DNA of 64,000 bases. Origin: Epithemia pelagica (lineage: Eukaryota; Bacillariophyta; Bacillariophyceae; Surirellales; Surirellaceae). The notes beneath the pieces were generated by a model. It was given only the letters and a program-made list of their open reading frames with translations. It was not told where the DNA came from and searched no databases. The stretch covers positions 5,084,001 to 5,148,000 of the forward strand of contig OX337229.1 of assembly GCA_946965045.2 (NCBI GenBank). The letters run 5' to 3'. Both the position numbers and the translations under genes were made by a program. Each line of letters begins with the position of its first letter. The first letter of the stretch is position 1. Shown in pieces: positions 11,259-21,750 of the stretch.

Positions 11259-13160
11259 ATGTCTTCGTCCTCCCAGCCATCGTCCTTGTCGTCGTCGCTG
11301 TCACGTTACCTTTCCTTGTTGCCGGCTGCCTCGTCCTCGGCTTCCTTTTTGACAAGGCAACAGCAAAACAACCGAAAGCGAAGGAACACCAACCGAGGAA
11401 CCACTCATACAGCCAGTTCCACCACTACCAGTCAGATTCAAACGGACGAGGAAGAGGAAGGGGAAACCGAAGAAGACGAAGAACACGTCCAACTCTTGAC
11501 CCTGCCGCATCCAACCACTACTGCTACTGCTGCGGCTACCTCGGAAGCAGCAGCATTTGCCGTCACATCTTTCTCGGACAATACCAATCATGGATCTCAT
11601 CACCCAGATACGAGTCAAGGGAGCCACTCGTCGTATAACCAACAACAACGACAATTACCTTTGCAACAGGGCGGCACCCTGCCTACTCACACATTGGTCA
11701 AAACCACTACTACAACAACAACAACGACCAAACGAGTTTATGCTTCCACCACTCCTAAAATCAAAAACAGAACCACAACTGCAATTTCAAACACGAACTC
11801 GCTGCAAGTGGCATCACACCAACAACAAGCGCAGGAGGATAGGAGAAAAGCACCACCCAATTCTGCTTCGGTTGTTTCCCTTCTTCCTATACTACAATCT
11901 CCACTTCGATCTTCTTCCGAAGATTCGGCTTCGGGTCGATTGTCATCCAGTCGTCGTCTTCGTCCTTCTCCCAGCAGCCACCCATTGGGCGATGGATCCA
12001 GTAGTAGTGCTACGGTCGCCTACGACAATACACATCCGTCTTCTCAACATTCGTCTTCGGCTTCGTCGTCGGGGAAAACAACCCTTGCTGCTCGAAACCA
12101 TTCGACTACAGCACAATCGAGCCACTTGTCCGTGCCGCAACAACAACAACCACCGCCACCACCACCATCTTCCATACTACCATCCAAACCACCATCCAAA
12201 CCAGCAGCCACAAGGTCTCCCTCTCCTCCACCCCGAAGACGGCAATCGGACCCTCCAGCTCCGACGCATTGGTTGTCCCACCCAGATGGCGGATGTCGGT
12301 GTTGTTGTCCTCCGACCAACCAAGCTGCTGCTTCTTCTTCTTCAGGTCCACACAATATGTGGATGTGGTGCTGGGGTGGTGGAGGCGGTGGATTTCAGTA
12401 TTTAGGCAAGAAGAATTCCATGGCCCTGTGGACCGCCACCACCACAGTGCAGCAAGGGCAAGAGGATACCAAGAATGCACCGGACCACAATGAGTCCGAT
12501 GCGACCGAATCGTCCTTGTGTGGATGCTGTCAATGGGGTGATGCCTTGTATTTGGTGGACGAGTCGGCGCGCGATTACAATCGTGTGGCGGCACATGTCG
12601 GACTGCCATCGGAAAATGCCATGACATCGGAACAAATTTATTTGTACCGCCTCTTGGCCTGTTGTGGAGGATCCTGTCTCTTGGCGTATCGGGCCATGGA
12701 ACTCAAGGTCGCCTACGAACAACAGCACGACATTTTGACCCGTCGTCCCTCTTCGTGTGTTACCAATGGATTGAGTAGTTGTTGTCTCCTTTGGATTTGG
12801 CCTGGACCCGAAGCCTATTGGCCCATGTGCCTCCGTGATTACGAACTTCGCTATGGAAGACCCATGCCACATCCGACGACTGCGAGGACAAGCAGAACAA
12901 GGACGAAACGACACGGAGCATCGAATACCAAGGCACCGTCCACCGACCATTCCAGCAGCAACAACAACGCTACCAAAGGCGTCAAATCGCCCGCACCCAA
13001 TGGAGAGACGACCTCTCTTCCACCCGCACATGGCTCAACGACACATGCTGCTGCCGCAGCAGCTCCTGCGGATTCTTCTGCTACTAGACATGCTGCAAGG
13101 CACCCTCACAACAATGCCACTCGTGTACCTACTTCCCAAACAACCATGGAACGCTATTAA
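11259..13160 (+). CDS. Hypothetical protein: long Ser/Thr/Gln low-complexity region plus cysteine-rich C-terminal domain
   Basis: Frame of 633 aa from ATG 11259, intronless. Residues 1-330 are Ser/Thr/Gln-rich with homopolymer runs (TTTTTTTTTK, QQQQPPPPPP). From about residue 345 the sequence becomes ordered and Cys-rich: 'GGCRCCCPP', 'WMWCWGGGGGGF', then a compact block with Cys pairs ('CGCCQWGD ... LLACCGGSCLL ... SSCCLLWIWPGP'), Tyr/Trp-rich, ending near residue 540. A basic Ser/Thr tail follows. The Cys-rich block is plausible as a membrane-associated or metal-binding domain, loosely like PLAC8-type proteins, but I cannot assign it. No signal peptide is apparent. Confidence 0.55.
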   Translation: MSSSSQPSSLSSSLSRYLSLLPAASSSASFLTRQQQNNRKRRNTNRGTTHTASSTTTSQIQTDEEEEGETEEDEEHVQLLTLPHPTTTATAAATSEAAAFAVTSFSDNTNHGSHHPDTSQGSHSSYNQQQRQLPLQQGGTLPTHTLVKTTTTTTTTTKRVYASTTPKIKNRTTTAISNTNSLQVASHQQQAQEDRRKAPPNSASVVSLLPILQSPLRSSSEDSASGRLSSSRRLRPSPSSHPLGDGSSSSATVAYDNTHPSSQHSSSASSSGKTTLAARNHSTTAQSSHLSVPQQQQPPPPPPSSILPSKPPSKPAATRSPSPPPRRRQSDPPAPTHWLSHPDGGCRCCCPPTNQAAASSSSGPHNMWMWCWGGGGGGFQYLGKKNSMALWTATTTVQQGQEDTKNAPDHNESDATESSLCGCCQWGDALYLVDESARDYNRVAAHVGLPSENAMTSEQIYLYRLLACCGGSCLLAYRAMELKVAYEQQHDILTRRPSSCVTNGLSSCCLLWIWPGPEAYWPMCLRDYELRYGRPMPHPTTARTSRTRTKRHGASNTKAPSTDHSSSNNNATKGVKSPAPNGETTSLPPAHGSTTHAAAAAAPADSSATRHAARHPHNNATRVPTSQTTMERY

Positions 13161-14103
13161 CCACACCTTGAACCATCTTCGAGACAAAGGAAACGCCAAA
13201 CCAAAGACTCACACGTACAAATTTTACCACCAACCACCTATTACAGGAACATAATCACAACCAGTTCTCCGTGCGGGAACCCCCAAGCAACCACCAAACC
13301 ATGCGCTGTATCAATGTGAAATGGGAGGAAGCCTGCCGGACAAACAACAGGACCTTGCCAACTACAAGCCATCACCTACTATTGTGTTCGCTTTGGCAGA
13401 ACCTCTCACCGTTCTCCGGCTTCATCCTACAATTGTATCAACCAAACGCATTGGATTTAAATGGTACGGGTTGTTCTTGAAACAATTGCTTGAAGACCAC
13501 ACATACCCACGATCCCGACGTACAAATACTCCTCCTATAATTAACACCAATAAGATACCATGTCTCGATGTGTAGATGGTTCTCGTACCCACAAAAGAAA
13601 CTTCACACTGCGATTGAGTGACAACACAGATTGTAAAGGTCCTGGGAAGTGGCATTGTGATTTCTCCCGTAGGTACGTACGCTTAGGCCGATGGACTTGT
13701 CTGTGAAAACAGTTCTAGAGCTAGAGGTATATTCTATGCCATGCGAAGCCGCGCGTCGAGGCTCGCGGCCGAACGCGAACCAGGCCTGGCTAGTCGCATT
13801 TGATTCCCTGCCGATGCCGCCTCCCCGCCGGCAGCGTTACGTAATCACGCGTGGCATGCCGCGGCAGCCGAGCTGCTTCTAAAGACCAGTTGCATATTCG
13901 TGCAGTTTTTTACAAAAACAAAAAAACAACACACATACAAAACATTTTCGTTGCGCGAATGAGAATGAGCACACATACAAAACATTTTCGTTGCGCGAAT
14001 GAGAATGAGCACCAATACGACCAAGAGATCTTTGGCCACAATCCGCGCAAACCAACTTGAAAGACAATTGCGGTGTGGCCTGGTAACAAAAGAAAACCTG
14101 ATC
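13161..14103. other. Upstream region of the disrupted secreted-protein gene
   Basis: No gene. It contains a GC-rich island at about 13740-13875 (unlike the flanks) and a perfect 40-bp tandem duplication at 13931-14010, listed separately. This is the promoter side of the gene starting at 14104. Confidence 0.4.
13931..14010. repeat. 40-bp direct repeat, two copies
   Basis: A 40-bp unit beginning ACACATACAAAACATTTTCG occurs at 13931-13970 and again, without visible change, at 13971-14010. It lies about 95 bp before the ATG of the disrupted gene, so it may have been part of its promoter. Confidence 0.9.
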
Positions 14104-14143
14104 ATGCGATTCATCTTGTTCTTATTCCTCCTTCCCATCGCCT
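14104..14143 (+). pseudogene. Signal-peptide fragment of a secreted-protein gene cut by a Copia insertion
   Basis: Forty bases starting at ATG 14104 encode MRFILFLFLLPIA plus one base, a textbook hydrophobic signal-peptide core. The frame then meets the 5' LTR of the Copia element at 14144. The last five bases, CGCCT, are the left copy of the target-site duplication. The remaining part of the gene resumes at 22533 in the same frame; removal of the element and one CGCCT copy gives a 359-codon reading frame in which the signal peptide continues SQAST, a plausible cleavage region. The coding capacity is therefore broken in this allele, not degraded. Confidence 0.85.
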
Positions 14144-14926
14144 TGTTAGAATTCTCACCGTCTATGGTGGTTAGATTCTACATCTCATCGATTCCCCATG
14201 TCACATAGCCTCGTGCTATCGCATCATGCCCTCTAGCTTCGAGCTATGTTTCCTAGCTTCGCGCTATATCGACCTATATTTCTTCGCAAATCATGAAAAG
14301 TGAGAATAGATTGACGAACTCACTCTCAAGACTAAACTGGGTCGTGCGGTATTACAACGGACATAAATTTGGCCGTTGCTCGGACATTATACTAACGCCC
14401 TAAACATACGCGCCCGAAATCATCGAGCGCACCCAAGCGACATCCGAGCGCTATCGGCATCTATCCGATCCAACGGTCTAAGTATCCCAAGCACGACACA
14501 CGATCACGCGAGACCATATTTCCATTCCCACAATCTCCAAATTGTCAACAAGCTGCGCGCCATGAAAACAACTATGCCAACCCAAAGCAAGAGCTGTTGA
14601 CCCTGTATATGTTATCCGCCCACATATACATGTCATATACATCACATGAATCAACTCCAACTATTCCAAACCTGTTGCCGCCAAGAACCTATGACACATG
14701 ACCCTTGGCAGGACCGAACATTTCACGTAGACCTATCGTAGTAATCAACACACAATCTAACAATATCACCATTTATCACATCCTCTTTTGTGTCCCGACT
14801 ATCCTTCTGATAGACTTCGACTTGCTTGCTTCTCTGACCCTGAGAAGCTTGTATCGGTTGGTGACCTACCTGATTGTCTGCTCTACCGAGCATCAATGTC
14901 CCTACGATTCAGAAAGAATTGTAACA
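14144..14926 (+). repeat. 5' LTR of the Copia element
   Basis: 783 bp, TG...CA with inverted ends TGTTA/TAACA. Near the start, three related words of the form AGC(C/T)TCGNGCTAT occur (about 14207, 14236 and 14258) followed by TATATCGACCTATATTT, which would suit a promoter in U3. Small open frames inside it occur identically in the 3' copy and are not counted as genes. Confidence 0.95.
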
Positions 14927-14962
14927 GATTAACAGTCTCAAAGCTTATTTCCTTGTGGTTTC

Positions 14963-15742
14963 ATGGATACTAACGAGATTATCACTCCTGTACGACAGAT
15001 CTATCGAGCCAACCTGCATCCCGGGCAGCCCGATACCCTGGTGCAGCAGGAACTGGTGCCGACGCCGAAGGCAGCCAACACATCGGTCAACATCTCCGTC
15101 GACAGTTCCAACAGCAATCCATTCGAGACTCCAACCCAGCCTCACGCTCCGATCCCTGCGCCGTTGCTTCGGCCCCCGAGTCCGCCTCGTCGGCTCGTCC
15201 CTTCTCGATCCCGTCGTACCACCCGGTTGATTGCTGATCATATCAAGTACTTCCGCCAACCAACTTGTTCGACCTTCGATCCCGAGATCATTCGTGGGGA
15301 GACCCAGATCGAACGCCAGTTCCAATCGGTGACCCACATCGTCGACCAAGAAGACATTGACCGTCTGAACGACCAACTTCATCGTTCTCCGAGGCGTCGC
15401 CTCATCTTTGCCGCCCTCTCGGGCAACCCCATCCGTACTGTCCACCTCCGCTTCCTAACCTTCGAGCGCCCAACTGGATACTACAATACCATCCACGTCG
15501 TGAACACGACGACTTGCCCTCTGCCTCCCAACGTTGTACGCCTAGATAACTACGTTGCCTACATCCACGAGGTCCATACCATCGAGGACCATCGTGCAAC
15601 TATCTACCCTTTGCGTGCCGAGGTCGAGAACCACCTGGCTGAAGGTGATTCCCCTTCTTCTGTTGCTTGTGCTGCCCCATCTGAGCCTGGAAGCGACTCT
15701 GATCATTCGGAAGAGGGTGAGGATTCGGAGACCGAAGCTTAA
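14963..15742 (+). CDS. Accessory frame of the Copia element, between 5' LTR and gag
   Basis: Frame of 259 aa, ATG 14963, beginning only 36 bp after the LTR end and stopping 320 bp before gag-pol. The N-terminal third is Pro/Ser/Arg-rich, the middle (residues 85-215) looks like an ordered domain ('IERQFQSVTHIVDQEDIDRL', 'RRRLIFAALSGNPIRTVHLRF'), and the C-terminus is acidic. It is more GC-rich than the gag-pol frame. No protease, RT or Zn-knuckle motif is present and I do not recognise it. Because it is the first frame on the expected transcript, gag-pol would need splicing, reinitiation or a second promoter. It may be a captured or element-specific regulatory or structural gene. Confidence 0.65.
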   Translation: MDTNEIITPVRQIYRANLHPGQPDTLVQQELVPTPKAANTSVNISVDSSNSNPFETPTQPHAPIPAPLLRPPSPPRRLVPSRSRRTTRLIADHIKYFRQPTCSTFDPEIIRGETQIERQFQSVTHIVDQEDIDRLNDQLHRSPRRRLIFAALSGNPIRTVHLRFLTFERPTGYYNTIHVVNTTTCPLPPNVVRLDNYVAYIHEVHTIEDHRATIYPLRAEVENHLAEGDSPSSVACAAPSEPGSDSDHSEEGEDSETEA

Positions 15743-16062
15743 TTACTCATAGTTAACTCCCGTCCTCTCAAAACCTTTCCAAGACTTAAACTCAACGCAC
15801 ATCCGGGTACCCTTGGTCGCACAACACGCCACACATTCCCGTCAAATCGCGAAAATTCGGCGAAAATTTGTTGAAACTCGGCGAAAATTTGTCGAAATCA
15901 ACGGAAATTTCCAGGAGTCGCACATCACAACACACATCCGGGTATCACATACGTGGTACATACGTGGCACACGTGGTACATCCGGGTTCACATCACATCA
16001 CACATTAAATAAACCACATCACACCGCACATTAAATAAACATCGAACCAACCAAATAACACC
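15743..16062 (+). other. Repeat-rich leader upstream of gag-pol in the Copia element
   Basis: 320 bp with short direct repeats: CGGCGAAAATTTGT(T/C)GAAA twice at about 15859-15897, ACATCCGGG three times, ACGTGG(T/C)ACA several times, and CACATTAAATAAAC twice just before the gag ATG. It could hold packaging or translation-control signals. Confidence 0.6.
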
Positions 16063-19000
16063 ATGGATCCTCAATCACCCAAGACACCTACGACTCCTAA
16101 GGGAGAAGATAACCAAGACAATGTCTCGGACACAGACCTATTCGACCACATCATATTTACTGTCTGCCAATTCTTCACCAAAGAAAGGGCCGACTACTTA
16201 ATGAAGTGGATGAAATACCATGGTTTTGAGAACATTACTCATGTTATCTCGTATATGCAAACTAATACCGAGGAATCCATGAAGGAACTGACACAATACA
16301 AGGTCAACAAACAGACACATGATCTGCAAGGCCCTACAAGACAGCAGATCAAGCTCTTGGCTTATTGGGCCACATACAAGACCAATGAAATTCAAGACGA
16401 GCTATCCAATAGCGACTGGATGAACCTAACGAGGAAAGAGTTCAACACTTGGAGGATCAACACAGATTTCTCTAAGGGACCACCTAGCCAAGTCCCAGTC
16501 TCGCCAATGAAGTCACCGTCATCTGTGAAATCTGTCAGCACAGTTACTGCCGCATCCCAATCTCAACAAGACCTTACAGCATTCAGAAAGGGAACTAAGC
16601 GCGACGCAACTGCATATGAGGTATTCAAGGATGAACGATACTACGATTCATTCTGGCGTGTATTCAAGACTACAGCTAAGGCTCAAGGCCTATCCAACGT
16701 TCTGAATTTCAAATACACACCACCCCATGATGATGAATATGCCGAAGAACTTTTTCAAGAGCAACAAATATTTCTTTACTCCGTTCTTGTCCGTATCATT
16801 CAGACTGATCAAGGTCGAGCCTATGTACGTGAACATGAACATGATGAAGATGCGCGTGCCGTATTGCAGAAGTTACACTCTTTGCATACCGAATCCGACC
16901 TAGCAAAGCGAGAAGTCCTCCGCTTAACCAACTACATTTCCAATCTACGTCTTGACGACACATGGCGCGGAACAACACGTCAATTTCTTCTACACTTTCA
17001 AGAGCAGCTACGTTTGCTAGACAATTTAGTGACATTGTCTGATCGCATCCCTGATCATACCAGGATGACCTTCCTCATGCAAGCTGTAGAAAAGGTACCT
17101 GATCTCCGCCGAGTCAAGATCTTGGATAATGTGGTGAACACCAAATCCGGTGCAAAATCCCTTTGCTATCAATCATACTTCCGTCTCCTTCTAGACGCAG
17201 CTTATGACCATGATCAAGCAACCCAGTCATCTGTTCATAGTCGCCGTCGACATGTCAAACAACATGAATCACTATATGGCCAAGATACAGATGCTGACAT
17301 AACCTCACAAGATGATATGGAGTATCATGTCCACAACACCAAAGTGACATCTGAATCTCCATCCTCTTCGTCCAAGGTTAGTCTACCGCGTGACCTATGG
17401 TTCAAACTTTCTGAAGAAGATCGCAAGTTGATCATTGAGTATAACAAGATGATTCAAGCACCTTCATCAACAACACCGAGGACAGTGCAAACACATGCCC
17501 TCGACATTGATCCGGAACCTGATCCTGACCCCAACCAAGTTGCATCTGATGACGACTCACCTGGCGTAGTCCCTGAGCATTCAGATGATTCAGATCCGGT
17601 TACACAATTTATCAACCAAGCCATGACGACTGATATCAATCACCCGGCAACTGACCTGACTAGTGTTCTTTCTAACGCCAAGTCCAAGACAAGCAAGAAG
17701 GTTACTTTCAAAGCCAACATGCATAAACAAGCAGGACATGTCCCACGCTATCTGTTTTCCAGGAAATCTACTTTACCAGGGAATCAATTGATTGACCGTG
17801 GTGCTAATGGAGGACTTGCTGGTTCTGACATGCGCATCCTTTCTAAGACTGGCCGTCATATCACTATTGTGGGTATTGATAACCATGAACTTACTGGACT
17901 TCCTGTCGTCACATGTGCCGCAAAGTTTGAGACCAATGATGGACCTATTGTCGGCATCTTCAATGAATATGCTTATTATGGGAAGGGCTTATCTATCCAT
18001 GCTCCTGGTCAATTCGAGCATTTCGGACTTGCTGTTGATGAACGATCTGTTAAAGTTGATGGTAAACAACGCATCACTACACTTGATGGTCGTGCCATAC
18101 CCCTTCACATCAAGGATGGGTTAGCCTACATCCACTCCTTGGGTATCCCCAGCGACGATGACATGGATACCTTACCTCAGATCATCTTCACGTCACCCGA
18201 CACATGGGATCCTGGTGTTCTGGACCATTCGTATTCTCCCACACCCTCTGACAATGATCCTGATTGGAAACACGTTAAGACTGATGGTAGTATGTCGAAC
18301 CACCCATATGACAACTATGGGGAGTATACTGATCGTGTTGTTTGTAACCTCAATCTCCTTTTGGATCTCCCATATGATCATGGACCTGACGACGCACCCT
18401 TCTTTTCTATCTATGCTGACGCAGAAGGTAATGATCCTACACTTCATGCCTCTGTCCACCGTCGTTACCAGGAAGCGTATGACTGGAAGAAGTTCCGTCC
18501 ATTCTTTGGTTGGCAATCTGAAGATGTTATTGCCGATACGTTCAAGCACACTACACGTAATGGTAGCATTACTTTTGACCACGACACCCTCAAGAAACAT
18601 TTCAAGGCTCGCAATCCGGTCCTTAATATACCTCGACGTCATGAACCCGTTGCTACTGACTCGGTTTTCTCCGACACCCCTGCTGTTGACCATGGCGGTA
18701 AAGTCGCACAAATCTTTGTTGGTCGCGATACTCTGGTTACTGATATCTATGGGATCAAGTCAACCAAACAGTTTGTCAATACTCTCCAGGATAACATCCG
18801 GTTTCGTGGTGCCATGGAGACCCTTATCAGTGATGGTGGTTCATCTCTCATCTCTCAAAAGGTCAAAGACATTCTTCGCACTTTGCTTATTGGGGAGTAT
18901 CGATCTGAACCTTATCATCAACACCAGAATAAGGCTGAAAACCGTTATCAGACCGTTAAACGTATGACCAACGCTCTCATGAATGCCACTGGTTGCCCTG

Positions 19001-21750
19001 CCAACACCTGGCTTCTTTGCCTTGAGTATGTCTGTGACTTATTGAACCATACGTCTTCACCCACCCACTCCGGTCGCACTCCTCTTGAGGCTCTCTCCGG
19101 ACGCCCACCCGACATTACTCATCTCTTGTTCTTTCCTTTCTGGGATGAGGTTTACTACCGTGTCGACCCCGCTGAACCCACTTCCGGTTCATATCCATCT
19201 TCTTCTGATGAGAAACTTGGCCACTGGGTTGGTTTTGCTCACAACGTTGGTGATTCTTTTACTTGGAAGATTCTCACCCAGGATAACCAGATAATCTACC
19301 GTTCTGCCGTTTGCCGTGTTGAATCCACTACACCCAACCTCCGTGTGGATCGACCTTCAGGGGAGGATTCGTCTGAGAAGGATGACAATGATAAGCAAGC
19401 TGACACTGTCTTCATTCGCAGTGATAGTGAAGATCCATCCAAACCAATGCCCACGATCGATTTTGACGACATGATAGGACGCACATTCCTATGCGACACA
19501 GAAGAAAATGGGGAGCGACACCGTGCACGTGTCATCAAACGAGTCATTGATCTTAATGAAGAAGCAACGAAACAGGAAGAACGTGTCAAGTACATCTACC
19601 GAAAGACAAATTCTGATGTTGATGAGATGATATCCTATAATCAACTCATGGAGTATATCGAACGAGATAACCAAGCTCAAACCTCTGGAGATAATCTTTT
19701 CAGGTTCAGGGATGTCATTGCCCATCAAGGCCCACTGAACACAACTGATCCAGATTACAAGGGGAGCAAATATAATTTGCTTGTTGATTGGGAAACTGGG
19801 GAGACTACCTATGAACCTTTATCACTCATCGCCAATGATGATCCGATCACTGTAGCAATTTATGGAAAGAAACATGGTTTACTCAACGAACCTGGATGGA
19901 AGCATTTGAAACGTTATGTCAAAACAAGCAAACGCCTCATTCGAGCAGCCAAACAGTCAAGGATTAAACAAGTTCACCATTCCGTCAAGTATAAGTTTGG
20001 ATTTCAAGTACCACGCAATTATGAGGAAGCTGTCGCTCTTGATAAACAACATGGCAACACAAAGTGGCAGGATGCAACAGAATTAGAATTGTCACAAATC
20101 CAGTCCTACAAGACATTCAAGGATTTTGGGAAAGCCATCTTCATTAAAGGGAAAGTATCCAATGCACCTGAAGGATATCATAAGATACGTGTGCATCTTG
20201 TCTTTGACGTAAAACATGATGGACGACATAAAGCAAGACTTGTCGCAGATGGACATCTCACAAAAGAACCTGTTGAGACAATCTATTCAGGTGTTATTTC
20301 CATTCGCAACCTCCGCATTGCCTTATTCCTGGGTACTTTGAATGACTTGGAAATATGGGGAGCAGATATTGGAAATGCATATCTGGAAGCCTTGACAGGG
20401 GAGAAAATTTTCATTGTCGCAGGACCTGAATTCAAGGAATTAGAAGGTCACATCCTGATTATATACAAGGCACTTTATGGATTGAAGTCATCAGGCGCAC
20501 GCTGGCATGATGTCTTATTCGATGTTTTGACAGACATGGGATTTTCACCAAGCAAAGCAGATCCGGATATCTGGATGAGGAAAGCACCTGGAGAAGACTG
20601 TTACGAATACATTGCCGTATACGTTGATGACTTAGCCATTATTTCTACTGATCCTGGGAATATCTGCAAGATCCTGAAGGAGAAATACAACTTCAAACTC
20701 AAAGGAGATGGACCTATTGATTTCCATTTGGGATGTTGTTACACCAAGGATTCTGATGGAACATTCGTAGCAGATCCAAGACGCTACATTGGTAAGATGA
20801 TGGACACTTTCGAACGAATCTTCAAGGAGAAACCCAAGAAAGCCAAAACACCTCTTATTGGTGGAGACCATCCTGAATTGGATGATTCTGAGCTCCTTGA
20901 TGAAGAAGGTACTAGCCATTTCCAAACTCTGATTGGACAACTCCAATGGGTGATCACTATTGGTCGTTTCGACGTCTTCACCGCTACAATGACGCTATCA
21001 CGCTTTCGTGCTGCTCCGAGGAAAGGACATCTTGATAGAGCCAAGCGTATCTATGGATACCTTGCACATCTCCCAGAAGGCGCAATCAGATTTAGGATTG
21101 GAGAGCCTGATTATTCAAGTCTTCCTACCCAAGAATTTGATTGGACTCGCACTGTCTACTCGAATGCAAGTGAACGTATTCCTGAAGACTGCCCAACACC
21201 TCTTGGCCGCTATGTTACCACAACTCATTATGTTGATGCCAATCTCATGCATGACATAGTCACTGGTAAATCCGTCACTGCTGTTCTACATTTGTTGAAC
21301 GGAACACCTATTGACTGGTACAGCAAGAGACAGAGCACGGTGGAAACTGCTACCTATGGATCCGAGTTTGTGGCTGCAAGGACAGCAATAGATCAGATTA
21401 CAGAATTACGACATTCTCTCCGCTACCTTGGAGTACCTATCCGAGAGCGAAGTTACTTGTACGGAGATAACAGATCTGTTGTGCTCAATGCAACCGTTCC
21501 TCACTCCATACTATCCAAGAGACACCATCTTCTGTCATACCACCGAGTTCGTGAAGCCATCGCAGCAAAGTATGTTGCATTCTACTGGAAAGATGGAAAG
21601 ACCAACCCTGCCGATATCCTTAGCAAACATTGGGATTTCGTATCTATTTGGCCCATGCTCAAGCCATTGTTGTTTTGGAAAGGAGAAGTTCAAGATCTCA
21701 ACAAATCCAATGATGACAAGGCTGAAACGACGAGTTGTGGGGAGTGTTAG
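16063..21750 (+). CDS. Copia gag-pol polyprotein, intact
   Basis: 1,895 aa from ATG 16063 (context ACCATGG). Gag occupies about residues 1-560. The protease motif is IDRGANGG (Asp at about 578), with Arg in place of the usual Ser/Thr. Integrase: candidate first Asp at 889/894, 'LISDGG' Asp924 and 'HQNKAEN' Glu959. A chromodomain-like block follows around 'YNLLVDWETGETTYEPL' and 'PITVAIYGKKHGLL'. Reverse transcriptase has 'KARLVADGH', 'LYGLKSSGARWHD' and the YVDD box (Asp1522/1523). RNase H shows 'YVDANLMHD' (Asp1725), 'TYGSEFVAA' (Glu1768) and 'YGDNRSV'. The stop codon TAG lies inside the first bases of the 3' LTR. No frameshift or stop interrupts it, so it may still be active. The order integrase before RT defines Copia (Pseudoviridae). 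Confidence 0.95.
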   Translation: MDPQSPKTPTTPKGEDNQDNVSDTDLFDHIIFTVCQFFTKERADYLMKWMKYHGFENITHVISYMQTNTEESMKELTQYKVNKQTHDLQGPTRQQIKLLAYWATYKTNEIQDELSNSDWMNLTRKEFNTWRINTDFSKGPPSQVPVSPMKSPSSVKSVSTVTAASQSQQDLTAFRKGTKRDATAYEVFKDERYYDSFWRVFKTTAKAQGLSNVLNFKYTPPHDDEYAEELFQEQQIFLYSVLVRIIQTDQGRAYVREHEHDEDARAVLQKLHSLHTESDLAKREVLRLTNYISNLRLDDTWRGTTRQFLLHFQEQLRLLDNLVTLSDRIPDHTRMTFLMQAVEKVPDLRRVKILDNVVNTKSGAKSLCYQSYFRLLLDAAYDHDQATQSSVHSRRRHVKQHESLYGQDTDADITSQDDMEYHVHNTKVTSESPSSSSKVSLPRDLWFKLSEEDRKLIIEYNKMIQAPSSTTPRTVQTHALDIDPEPDPDPNQVASDDDSPGVVPEHSDDSDPVTQFINQAMTTDINHPATDLTSVLSNAKSKTSKKVTFKANMHKQAGHVPRYLFSRKSTLPGNQLIDRGANGGLAGSDMRILSKTGRHITIVGIDNHELTGLPVVTCAAKFETNDGPIVGIFNEYAYYGKGLSIHAPGQFEHFGLAVDERSVKVDGKQRITTLDGRAIPLHIKDGLAYIHSLGIPSDDDMDTLPQIIFTSPDTWDPGVLDHSYSPTPSDNDPDWKHVKTDGSMSNHPYDNYGEYTDRVVCNLNLLLDLPYDHGPDDAPFFSIYADAEGNDPTLHASVHRRYQEAYDWKKFRPFFGWQSEDVIADTFKHTTRNGSITFDHDTLKKHFKARNPVLNIPRRHEPVATDSVFSDTPAVDHGGKVAQIFVGRDTLVTDIYGIKSTKQFVNTLQDNIRFRGAMETLISDGGSSLISQKVKDILRTLLIGEYRSEPYHQHQNKAENRYQTVKRMTNALMNATGCPANTWLLCLEYVCDLLNHTSSPTHSGRTPLEALSGRPPDITHLLFFPFWDEVYYRVDPAEPTSGSYPSSSDEKLGHWVGFAHNVGDSFTWKILTQDNQIIYRSAVCRVESTTPNLRVDRPSGEDSSEKDDNDKQADTVFIRSDSEDPSKPMPTIDFDDMIGRTFLCDTEENGERHRARVIKRVIDLNEEATKQEERVKYIYRKTNSDVDEMISYNQLMEYIERDNQAQTSGDNLFRFRDVIAHQGPLNTTDPDYKGSKYNLLVDWETGETTYEPLSLIANDDPITVAIYGKKHGLLNEPGWKHLKRYVKTSKRLIRAAKQSRIKQVHHSVKYKFGFQVPRNYEEAVALDKQHGNTKWQDATELELSQIQSYKTFKDFGKAIFIKGKVSNAPEGYHKIRVHLVFDVKHDGRHKARLVADGHLTKEPVETIYSGVISIRNLRIALFLGTLNDLEIWGADIGNAYLEALTGEKIFIVAGPEFKELEGHILIIYKALYGLKSSGARWHDVLFDVLTDMGFSPSKADPDIWMRKAPGEDCYEYIAVYVDDLAIISTDPGNICKILKEKYNFKLKGDGPIDFHLGCCYTKDSDGTFVADPRRYIGKMMDTFERIFKEKPKKAKTPLIGGDHPELDDSELLDEEGTSHFQTLIGQLQWVITIGRFDVFTATMTLSRFRAAPRKGHLDRAKRIYGYLAHLPEGAIRFRIGEPDYSSLPTQEFDWTRTVYSNASERIPEDCPTPLGRYVTTTHYVDANLMHDIVTGKSVTAVLHLLNGTPIDWYSKRQSTVETATYGSEFVAARTAIDQITELRHSLRYLGVPIRERSYLYGDNRSVVLNATVPHSILSKRHHLLSYHRVREAIAAKYVAFYWKDGKTNPADILSKHWDFVSIWPMLKPLLFWKGEVQDLNKSNDDKAETTSCGEC

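Noticed and set aside
14376..14600. Open frame inside the LTR, repeated at 21977-22201
   Set aside because: It is duplicated only because the LTR is; short, no domain, no sign of codon selection.
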